This document shows, in pieces, positions 57,799 to 64,000 of a DNA stretch of 64,000 nt. The translations under genes were made by a program, and so were the position numbers. The notes beneath the pieces are model-generated. The model did no database searches. It saw nothing but the letters and a program-made list of their open reading frames with translations, and was not told where the DNA came from. Source of the DNA: Brenneria nigrifluens DSM 30175 = ATCC 13028 (GTDB taxonomy: Bacteria; Pseudomonadota; Gammaproteobacteria; Enterobacterales; Enterobacteriaceae); the NCBI RefSeq assembly GCF_005484965.1, contig NZ_CP034036.1, positions 3,534,001-3,598,000 on the forward strand, read 5' to 3'. How positions within the stretch are numbered: position 1 is the stretch's first letter; every line of letters starts with the position of its first letter.

Positions 57799-58734
57799 CT
57801 ATCCGCTAACGCCCGCCTGCTCTTGCAACCAGCGTTGCAGCAATTTGCCGTCCGCCGACATCTCGATGTCCTGCCGGACGCACAGGTGGTAATCTCGTCC
57901 GTCTTCAATCGGCAGATCGAACAGTTTCACCAGTTCGCCGCCGTGCAGAAAGCGCTCAATCAGCGGTTCGCGCATCAACGCGCATCCCAGTCCGGCCTGA
58001 AGCCCCGCCAGCGTCAGCAGGCCGTCTTCAAATAGCGGCCCGGTGCTGCGCGGCGGACGCCTGACGTTCTGCGCCTGAAACCACTGCATCCAGGTTGAGC
58101 GCTCCTCATCGTGCAGCAGCGGCAACTGCAACAGCTGTTCCGGTTCGTCGATATGGCCGTGGATGCGCAGAAATTCGCGGCTGCAAACCGGCACCATCCT
58201 GCCGGACACCAGCTTCTCGCTGCGATATCCCCCCCACTGCCCGCCGCCGAAGCGGATCGACATATCGGAGGCATCGCTCAGGTAATTGCGATGGTTGGCG
58301 TAGACCACGTTGATATCGGTTTGCGGATTGGCGCGCAGAAAGTCCGGCAGCCGCGGGATAAACCAGCCCATGCCGAACAGCGGGATCAGGCTGATGGTCA
58401 CCTGGCGGGACTGGGCGTGCTCCAGCACATGTTCGGTAGCCTGGCGCAGCACGGTAAACGCGGAACGAATCGAGCGATAGTATTCGCGTCCTTCATTCCT
58501 CAGCATCAGCCGCCGCCCCTGACGCTCCGTCAACGGCATTTGCAGAAAGGTCTCCAGCGTCTTCAACTGGTGGCTGACCGCCGAGGGAGAAATGTTCAGC
58601 TCCCGCGCCGCCGCGGTAATGCTTCCCAGCCGGGCGATAGCTTCAAAAACCCGCACCGCCCGCAGCGGCGGATCGTTGGGCAGGCGGCCGTCCTCGCCTA
58701 ATCCGCCCTGCGGCAATTGTTCTATTTTATTCAT
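57799..58734 (-). CDS. LysR-family transcriptional regulator, GcvA-like
   Basis: The 311-residue protein has a winged helix-turn-helix at about 22-82 (LRAVRVFEAIARLGSITAAA, then ELNISPSAVSHQLKTLE). The effector domain carries the GcvA-group features PLFGMGWFIPRLPDFLRANP and GGGQWGGYRSEKLVSGRMVP. It is divergent from the ABC transporter operon across a 147-bp AT-rich gap, so it is the likely regulator of uptake and of the ATC hydrolase. The ligand is unknown. Confidence 0.85.
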   Translation of the reverse strand: MNKIEQLPQGGLGEDGRLPNDPPLRAVRVFEAIARLGSITAAARELNISPSAVSHQLKTLETFLQMPLTERQGRRLMLRNEGREYYRSIRSAFTVLRQATEHVLEHAQSRQVTISLIPLFGMGWFIPRLPDFLRANPQTDINVVYANHRNYLSDASDMSIRFGGGQWGGYRSEKLVSGRMVPVCSREFLRIHGHIDEPEQLLQLPLLHDEERSTWMQWFQAQNVRRPPRSTGPLFEDGLLTLAGLQAGLGCALMREPLIERFLHGGELVKLFDLPIEDGRDYHLCVRQDIEMSADGKLLQRWLQEQAGVSG

Positions 58735-58881
58735 CTGTTGAATTTTTCATCGGTGAAATAATCACACCATAGATTATTAATCATTAATTTTCAATTAGTT
58801 ATTTGTCCACACTTTTATTATAAGAAATGTTTTTTGCGTATTTCACAGTTTAATTCAGATATTGGATGGTAAGCGGGCGAT

Positions 58882-59853
58882 GTGAACCTGGCGGATAACC
58901 ATGTGGATACTCTACTGCAACAACTGATTAATGGCGTGATGCTCGGCAGTATCTACGCGCTTGTCGCGCTGGGCTACACCATGGTGTACGGCATTCTACG
59001 CATTATCAATTTCGCCCACGGCGATATTCTGATGGTCGGCGCGCTGACCACGCTCTCCGGCCTGCGCCTGCTGGAACAGTACGCGCCGGCCATGCCGCCG
59101 CTGCTGGCGCTGGCGCTCTCCCTGCTGGCGGCGATGACGGTCTGCGCGCTGGTCGCCGCGGCGATAGAACGCTTCGCCTATCGCCGCTTGCGGCATGCCC
59201 CGCGCCTGGCGCCGTTGATCAGCGGGATTGGCGTGTCGCTGCTGCTGCAAACCTTCGCCATGCTGATCTGGTCACGCAATCCGTTGATGTTTCCGCAGAT
59301 TCTCCCCATGGACCCGATTGCGGTGACGGCTGGCGACGCGCTACACCCGCCGGCGGTGATTACCGTCACCGGGCTGGTTACCGTCGCCCTGGCGCTGGCG
59401 GTCATGGTCGCGCTGTTGCTGCTGGTGGAACACAGCCGTCTGGGGCGCGCCATGCGCGCCACGGCGGAAAATCCGCAGGTCGCCAGCCTGATGGGCGTTA
59501 ACCCCAACCGCGTCATTACCCTCACCTTCGCCATCGGCGGCGTGTTCGCCGCGCTGGCGGGCGTGATGATGGCCAGCAACTACGGCAACGCCGGCTTTTC
59601 GATGGGTTTTCTCCCCGGCATCAAAGCCTTTACCGCCGCCATCCTGGGCGGCATCGGCAACCTGCGCGGGGCGATGCTCGGCGGACTATTGCTTGGCATC
59701 ATCGAATCCCTGGGCGCCGGTTATCTCGGTGAACTCACCAACGGCGCGTTCGGCAGCAACTATCAGGACGTCTTTGCCTTTATGGTGCTGATCCTGGTGC
59801 TGGTATTCCGCCCGTCCGGCCTGCTCGGCGAGCGGCTGGCCAACCGCGTATAG
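58882..59853 (+). CDS. Branched-chain-amino-acid-type ABC transporter permease (LivH class)
   Basis: A 323-residue permease with about eight helices. LivH-class segments are LINGVMLGSIYALVALGYTM, VYGILRIINFAHGDILMVGA and ILGGIGNLRGAMLGGLLLGI, plus the EAA-like RATAENPQVASLMGVNPNR loop. A GTG start at 58882 fits the family N-terminus; no ATG upstream is in frame. It is first of a five-gene transporter set followed by ATC hydrolase. Substrate is probably an amino-acid-like compound, not proven. Confidence 0.88.
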   Translation: MNLADNHVDTLLQQLINGVMLGSIYALVALGYTMVYGILRIINFAHGDILMVGALTTLSGLRLLEQYAPAMPPLLALALSLLAAMTVCALVAAAIERFAYRRLRHAPRLAPLISGIGVSLLLQTFAMLIWSRNPLMFPQILPMDPIAVTAGDALHPPAVITVTGLVTVALALAVMVALLLLVEHSRLGRAMRATAENPQVASLMGVNPNRVITLTFAIGGVFAALAGVMMASNYGNAGFSMGFLPGIKAFTAAILGGIGNLRGAMLGGLLLGIIESLGAGYLGELTNGAFGSNYQDVFAFMVLILVLVFRPSGLLGERLANRV

Positions 59854-59861
59854 GAGCGACG

Positions 59862-60983
59862 ATGAGCGAAACAACCTTTAATGGCGGCCGCCCTGCCCGC
59901 GCCACGGCGCGACGCCGGCTGCATCTCGGCCTGGCGCTGTTTATCGCCGCGCTGCTCGTCGCACCCTGGGTGGCCGGCGGCCTGGGCGGCAACTACTGGG
60001 TGCGGGTGATCGACTTCACCCTGCTGTATATCATGCTGGCGCTGGGGCTGAATATCGTGGTGGGCTTTACCGGTCTGCTGGATATGGGCTTTATCGCCTT
60101 CTACGCCGTGGGCGCCTATCTGGCCGCGCTGCTGGCGTCGCCTCATCTCGTCGGCGCGTTTCCGCTGCTGTTGCACTATTTCCCGCACGGGCTGCACTTT
60201 TCCATCCTCCTGCTGCTGCCGCTCTCCGCCGCGCTGGCGGCGCTGTGCGGCATAGCGCTGGGGGCGCCCACGCTGCGCCTGCGCGGCGATTATCTGGCCA
60301 TCGTCACCCTCGGTTTCGGCGAAATTATCCGCATCCTGATGCGCAATCTCGATCGTCCGATCAATATCACCAACGGACCGAAAGGGATTTCCGGCATCGA
60401 TACCCTGTCGCTGTTCGGCGTCAAATTCAGCGGCGTCCACCAGCTGTTCGGCGTCAACATTCCGGCGCTGTACCTGTGGTACTACCTGCTCGCGGCGATA
60501 GTCATCGCCATTATTTTTATCTCCCTACGCCTGCAGCATTCCCGCGTGGGGCTTGCCTGGGCCGCCATCCGGGAAGATGAGGACGCCGCGCGCGCCATGG
60601 GCATCAACGCGCGTAATTACAAGCTGCTCGCCTTTGCCATCGGCGCCGCTTTCGGCGGCGTGGCGGGTACGCTGTTCGCCTCCTTTCAGGGCTTCGTCTC
60701 CCCGGAGTCCTTCACGCTGCACGAGTCCATCGCCGTACTGGCGATGGTGGTGCTCGGCGGGATGGGACATATTCCGGGGGTGATTGTCGGCGCCATCCTG
60801 CTCTCGGCGCTGCCGGAGTTCCTGCGCAGCCATGCCGCGCCGCTGCAACAGTCGCTGTTCGGCGCGGTAGTCATCGACCCGGAAATCCTGCGCCAGCTGT
60901 TTTACGGTCTGGCGCTGGTGCTGGTGATGCTGTTCCGCCCGGCGGGACTGTGGCCCGCCCGTCATGGGGAGGGGAAAGCATGA
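59862..60983 (+). CDS. Branched-chain-amino-acid-type ABC transporter permease (LivM class)
   Basis: The 373-residue permease partners the previous gene. Typical segments are LLYIMLALGLNIVVGFTGLL, DMGFIAFYAVGAYLAALLAS, RGDYLAIVTLGFGEIIRILM and AIREDEDAARAMGINARNYK. About ten helices. GGAG lies before the ATG, 8 bp after the previous stop. The stop overlaps the next start (ATGA). Confidence 0.88.
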   Translation: MSETTFNGGRPARATARRRLHLGLALFIAALLVAPWVAGGLGGNYWVRVIDFTLLYIMLALGLNIVVGFTGLLDMGFIAFYAVGAYLAALLASPHLVGAFPLLLHYFPHGLHFSILLLLPLSAALAALCGIALGAPTLRLRGDYLAIVTLGFGEIIRILMRNLDRPINITNGPKGISGIDTLSLFGVKFSGVHQLFGVNIPALYLWYYLLAAIVIAIIFISLRLQHSRVGLAWAAIREDEDAARAMGINARNYKLLAFAIGAAFGGVAGTLFASFQGFVSPESFTLHESIAVLAMVVLGGMGHIPGVIVGAILLSALPEFLRSHAAPLQQSLFGAVVIDPEILRQLFYGLALVLVMLFRPAGLWPARHGEGKA

Positions 60984-61747
60984 CGCTGTTGTCCATTCGT
61001 CACCTCAGCAAACGCTTCGGCGGGCTGGTGGCGGTAAACGACGTTTCTCTAAGCGTCGAACGGCATGAGATCTACGGTTTGATCGGTCCCAACGGCGCCG
61101 GAAAAACCACCTGTTTCAACCTAATCACCGGCTTGTATCAGGCCGACGGCGGCAGCTTTATGCTGGAAGAGAAGCCCTACAACCCGCGGTCCATCGAAAA
61201 GGTCACCCGGGCCGGCATCGCCCGCACCTTCCAGAACCTGCGGCTGTTCAATGAGATGAGCGCGCTGGAAAACGTGATGGTGGGACGCCATGCGCGCACC
61301 CGCAACGGCGTATGGGCGGCCGTCAGCCGCCACCGCCGCGCCCGCGCCGAAGAGCGGGAAACCCGCGAACTGGCCCATTACTGGATGGACTATGTCGGCA
61401 TCGCCCAATTCGCCCACTACCGCGCCCGCGATCTGGCCTACGGTCATCAGCGCCGCCTGGAAATCGCCCGCGCCCTGGCCACCGACCCCAAACTGCTGGC
61501 GCTCGACGAGCCCGCCGCCGGTATGAACGCCGGCGAAAAAGTGGCGCTACAGGCGCTGCTGGCGCGCATCCGCGACGACGGAAAAACCATTCTGCTCATC
61601 GAGCACGACGTCAAGCTGGTGATGGGACTGTGCGACCGCATCAGCGTACTGGATTACGGCAGCGTCATCGCCGAGGGCGATCCGCAGACGGTGCGCCGCC
61701 ATCCGGCGGTGATCAAAGCCTACCTCGGAGGCCATGCCCATGTCTGA
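60980..61747 (+). CDS. Branched-chain-amino-acid-type ABC transporter ATPase (LivG class)
   Basis: The 255-residue ATPase has Walker A GPNGAGKTT (about 36-44), the LivG-type ARTFQNLRLFNEMSALENVM, signature LAYGHQRRLEIARAL, Walker B LLALDEPAAGMN and the switch His in LIEHDVKLVMG. The ATG at 60980 sits in an ATGA overlap with the permease and has GGGGAGGGG upstream. It energises transport together with the next ATPase. Confidence 0.9.
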   Translation: MTLLSIRHLSKRFGGLVAVNDVSLSVERHEIYGLIGPNGAGKTTCFNLITGLYQADGGSFMLEEKPYNPRSIEKVTRAGIARTFQNLRLFNEMSALENVMVGRHARTRNGVWAAVSRHRRARAEERETRELAHYWMDYVGIAQFAHYRARDLAYGHQRRLEIARALATDPKLLALDEPAAGMNAGEKVALQALLARIRDDGKTILLIEHDVKLVMGLCDRISVLDYGSVIAEGDPQTVRRHPAVIKAYLGGHAHV

Positions 61748-62459
61748 CGTTTTGTTGCAGGTAGAACGGCTTGGCGTGAATTACGGCGGTATTCAGGCGG
61801 TGAAACAGATTGATTTCACCATCCGCGCAGGCGAACAGGTGACGCTTATCGGTGCCAACGGCGCGGGTAAAAGCTCCATCGTGCGGGCGCTGGCCGGACT
61901 GCAGCCTTACACCGGTTCCGTCATTTACCGCGGGCAGGATGCCCGCCATCAGAAATGTCCGCCGGAGCAGTTGCTGCGCCAGGGGTTGGTGATGGTGCCG
62001 GAAGGACGCGGCATCTTTCAGCGCCTGACGGTGCTGGAAAACCTGCATATGGGCGCCTGGCTACGGCGCGATAACGCGCGGGTCGGCCATGAAATCGAAA
62101 AAGTTTTTGCGCGTTTCCCACGGCTTGGCGAGCGCCGACACCAGCCCGGCGGCCTGCTTTCCGGCGGCGAACAGCAGATGCTGGCGCTGGCCCGCGCGCT
62201 GCTCAGCCGCCCCCGCCTGCTGATCCTCGACGAGCCGTCCATGGGGCTGGCGCCGCTGATGGTGGAAAACATCTTTGAGGTGATCCGTTCGCTGCGGGCG
62301 GATGGCGTGACGCTGTTGCTGATCGAGCAGAACGCCCGGCTGGCGCTGGAGGCGACCGATCGCGCCTGGGTGCTGGACAGCGGAGTTATCGCCCACAGCG
62401 GCAACTCCGCCGACCTGCTCAACGACCCGACGATCCAACAGATTTACCTGGGCGAATAG
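61740..62459 (+). CDS. Branched-chain-amino-acid-type ABC transporter ATPase (LivF class)
   Basis: The 239-residue ATPase has Walker A GANGAGKSS, signature LLSGGEQQMLALARALL, Walker B LLILDEPSMGLAP and LLLIEQNARLAL. The start at 61740 was chosen because GGAGG lies 8 bp upstream; an ATG at 61734 is too close to it. It overlaps the end of the preceding ATPase gene by 8 bases, so the two are translationally coupled. Confidence 0.9.
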   Translation: MSDVLLQVERLGVNYGGIQAVKQIDFTIRAGEQVTLIGANGAGKSSIVRALAGLQPYTGSVIYRGQDARHQKCPPEQLLRQGLVMVPEGRGIFQRLTVLENLHMGAWLRRDNARVGHEIEKVFARFPRLGERRHQPGGLLSGGEQQMLALARALLSRPRLLILDEPSMGLAPLMVENIFEVIRSLRADGVTLLLIEQNARLALEATDRAWVLDSGVIAHSGNSADLLNDPTIQQIYLGE

Positions 62460-62491
62460 CCCGTTTCTACGACCAACATCAAGGACTACCT

Positions 62492-63646
62492 ATGAAAACA
62501 GCAACCTTAAGCATGATTCCGGCGGCGCTGATGCTGCTTGGACTGTCGGCCGCCGCGCCCGCTGCGGCGGCGGACGAAACCGTGGTCATCGGCCTTGCCG
62601 GACCGCTTACCGGACCGTCGGCGCGCATCGGCAAGGATCTGGAAAACGGCGCCCAGTTGGCCATCGATGACGTTAACCGGCAAAAACCGCGTATCGGCGG
62701 CAAGGCCGTCACCTTCAAGCTGCAGTCGGAGGACGATCAATCCGATCCGCGTACCGCCGTGGCGGTGGCGCAGCGGCTGGTGGACAGCGGCGTAGCGGGC
62801 GTGGTCGGCCACTGGAACACCGGCACCAGCATTCCGGCGGCGCGTATTTATCACGATGCCGGCATCGCCCAGGTGGCGCCGGTCGCCACCGGACATGCCT
62901 ACACCCGGCAAGGTTTCGACACCAGTTTCCGGGTGATGGGGCATGACGACGACGGCGGCAACTATGCCGGGCAGTACGCGGTGCAGGTATTGAAAGCAAG
63001 CCGCGTCGCGGTTATCGACGATCGCACCGCCTTCGGGCAGGGACTGGCGGACGAGTTCGTCAAATCGCTGGAGTCTCAGGGGGTAAAGATCGTCGATCGC
63101 CAGTATGTGGATGATAAAACGGTCGATTTCAGCGCCGTACTGACGGCGATCCGCAGTAAAAACGTCGATCTTATCTTCTTTGGCGGCGTAGACAGCCAGG
63201 CCGCGCCGCTGGCCAGGCGCATCAAACAGCTGGGCATCAACGCTACGCTGATGGGCGCGGGCGGTTTCGTCAGCCAGACCTTCCTGCAACTGGCGCAGAA
63301 GGAAGGCGAAGGGGTGGTGGCGCTGGAGCCGGGCCTACCGGTGGAGCAGATGCCGGGCGGGAAAGCCTTTGAACAGGCTTACCGCGACCGCTATCACACC
63401 CATATCGAACTGCACGCCCCGTTCGCCTATGACGCCACCCAGACGTTGATCGCCGCCATCCGCCAGGCCGACTCCGCCGACGCCGCCGATTATCTGCCCA
63501 AACTGCGCGCGATCTCGCATCAGGGCGTCACCGGCGTCATCGCTTTTGACGGCGAAGGCAATCTGCAAAACCCGTCGTTCACGGTCTATAAAGTCGTGGA
63601 CGGCAAATGGCAGCCGCAAACGGTATTGGGCGGCAGCCGGCAATAA
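62492..63646 (+). CDS. Periplasmic substrate-binding protein of the branched-chain-type ABC transporter
   Basis: The 384-residue protein has a signal peptide of about 27 residues (LMLLGLSAAAPAAAADE) and a type I periplasmic-binding fold (LivJ-like): VVIGLAGPLTGPSARIGKDL, GVVGHWNTGTSIPAARIYHD and VIDDRTAFGQGLADEF. It captures the ligand for the four transporter genes upstream. Pocket residues differ enough from LivJ that a ligand other than Leu/Ile/Val is plausible. ATC hydrolase follows. Confidence 0.88.
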   Translation: MKTATLSMIPAALMLLGLSAAAPAAAADETVVIGLAGPLTGPSARIGKDLENGAQLAIDDVNRQKPRIGGKAVTFKLQSEDDQSDPRTAVAVAQRLVDSGVAGVVGHWNTGTSIPAARIYHDAGIAQVAPVATGHAYTRQGFDTSFRVMGHDDDGGNYAGQYAVQVLKASRVAVIDDRTAFGQGLADEFVKSLESQGVKIVDRQYVDDKTVDFSAVLTAIRSKNVDLIFFGGVDSQAAPLARRIKQLGINATLMGAGGFVSQTFLQLAQKEGEGVVALEPGLPVEQMPGGKAFEQAYRDRYHTHIELHAPFAYDATQTLIAAIRQADSADAADYLPKLRAISHQGVTGVIAFDGEGNLQNPSFTVYKVVDGKWQPQTVLGGSRQ

Positions 63647-63681
63647 GTTGACGTAAAGCGGTAACGAAATGAGGCAATGCG

Positions 63682-64000
63682 ATGAGCTGTAAGCAAAACG
63701 AGCCGGGTATTCTGGCCCGCCGCCGCATCGAGGCGGAAATCATCAAACCGATCTATCAGGTTCTGGTGCGGGAAGTGGGCAAGGCCCGCGCCCAGGCGAT
63801 CATCGGCGAGGCCATCGAACAGGCCGCCATTGACGCCGGACGCGAGTTCGCCAGCCGGGAGCCGGAGGGCGCGGATTTGCAAAGCTTTATCGCATTGCAG
63901 TATCTGTGGGAAAAAGACGACGCGCTGGAGGTCCGGGTGATCGACAGCGACGAGCAACGCTACGACTACGATGTCACCCGCTGTCGCTACGCCGAGATGT
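63682..64000 (+). CDS. L-2-amino-thiazoline-4-carboxylic acid (ATC) hydrolase family protein (partial)
   Basis: The visible 106 residues begin MSCKQNEPGILARRRIEAEI and continue IIKPIYQVLVREVGKARAQA and LQYLWEKDDALEVRVIDSDE, with VTRCRYAEM at the window edge. This is the N-terminal pattern of the L-ATC hydrolase family (PF14196), which opens the thiazoline ring on the route from ATC to L-cysteine in Pseudomonas. GAGG lies 7 bp before the ATG. Placement after an amino-acid-type ABC importer suggests it acts on an imported compound. The 3' end is cut off. Confidence 0.8.
   Translation, partial: MSCKQNEPGILARRRIEAEIIKPIYQVLVREVGKARAQAIIGEAIEQAAIDAGREFASREPEGADLQSFIALQYLWEKDDALEVRVIDSDEQRYDYDVTRCRYAEM

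Overview
The window is a chromosomal segment of an enterobacterium. Most genes are close in length and sequence to the Escherichia coli set from the ushA to cyo region, and they run in a similar but locally rearranged order. The GC-rich style, the PTS plus DUF4038 cassette, the L-cysteine desulfhydrase beside decR and the branched-chain-type ABC operon with an ATC hydrolase fit a plant-associated Pectobacteriaceae-like lineage such as Brenneria, Pectobacterium or Dickeya. That placement is inference, not proof. No rRNA, tRNA or CRISPR array was seen.

Layout. 1-1980 is a decayed accessory patch. It holds the end of a membrane protein, a strong LexA box followed by a C-terminal DinI-like remnant, a promoter, and a Panacea-type antitoxin gene. 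The overlapping partner (toxin) gene has been split by a 125-bp TA-duplicating miniature element. Nested intergenic repeats follow. 1980-11709: ushA, ybaL, hemH, adk, agp and htpG. 11893-14562: an inserted two-gene sugar cassette (PTS EIIBC plus cytoplasmic DUF4038/apiosidase-like hydrolase). 15041-25317: recR-ybaB-dnaX, apt, ybaN, priC, ybaM, acrR and acrAB. 25498-27427: Zur-type zinc-free ribosomal paralogs rpmE2-rpmJ2, tomB-hha and ffs (4.5S RNA). 27587-35435: atl, ybaY, tesB, glnK-amtB and mdlAB. 35512-40896: decR, a cysteine desulfhydrase-like gene, queC, fadM, ybaV and ppiD. 41151-47946: the protein quality-control block hupB, lon, clpX, clpP and tig. 48248-57771: bolA, yajG, ampG, cyoABCDE and yajR. 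57799-64000: a LysR regulator divergent from an ABC transporter operon that runs into an ATC hydrolase gene cut by the window edge.

Regulation readable from sequence includes a LexA box, an AcrR operator palindrome, a Zur box, sigma-32 promoters for htpG and lon, a sigma-54 promoter plus NtrC enhancer for glnK-amtB, the dnaX -1 frameshift signal, and many rho-independent terminators.

The most unusual material is repetitive DNA. Family A is a miniature inverted-repeat element near TA sites: one copy interrupts the toxin gene, and three more lie within 2.8 kb around rpmJ2, ffs and tesB. Family B is a GC-rich element flanked by hairpins, with two copies. Family C is a rigid 70-bp element with three hairpins. 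It occurs as a single copy at 1831 and as 73-bp-period tandem pairs at 9397 and 29672. Its stems differ between loci with compensating changes while spacing is fixed and the loops of hairpins 1 and 3 keep GGA, which suggests a structured RNA and possibly a CsrA/RsmA-binding repeat.
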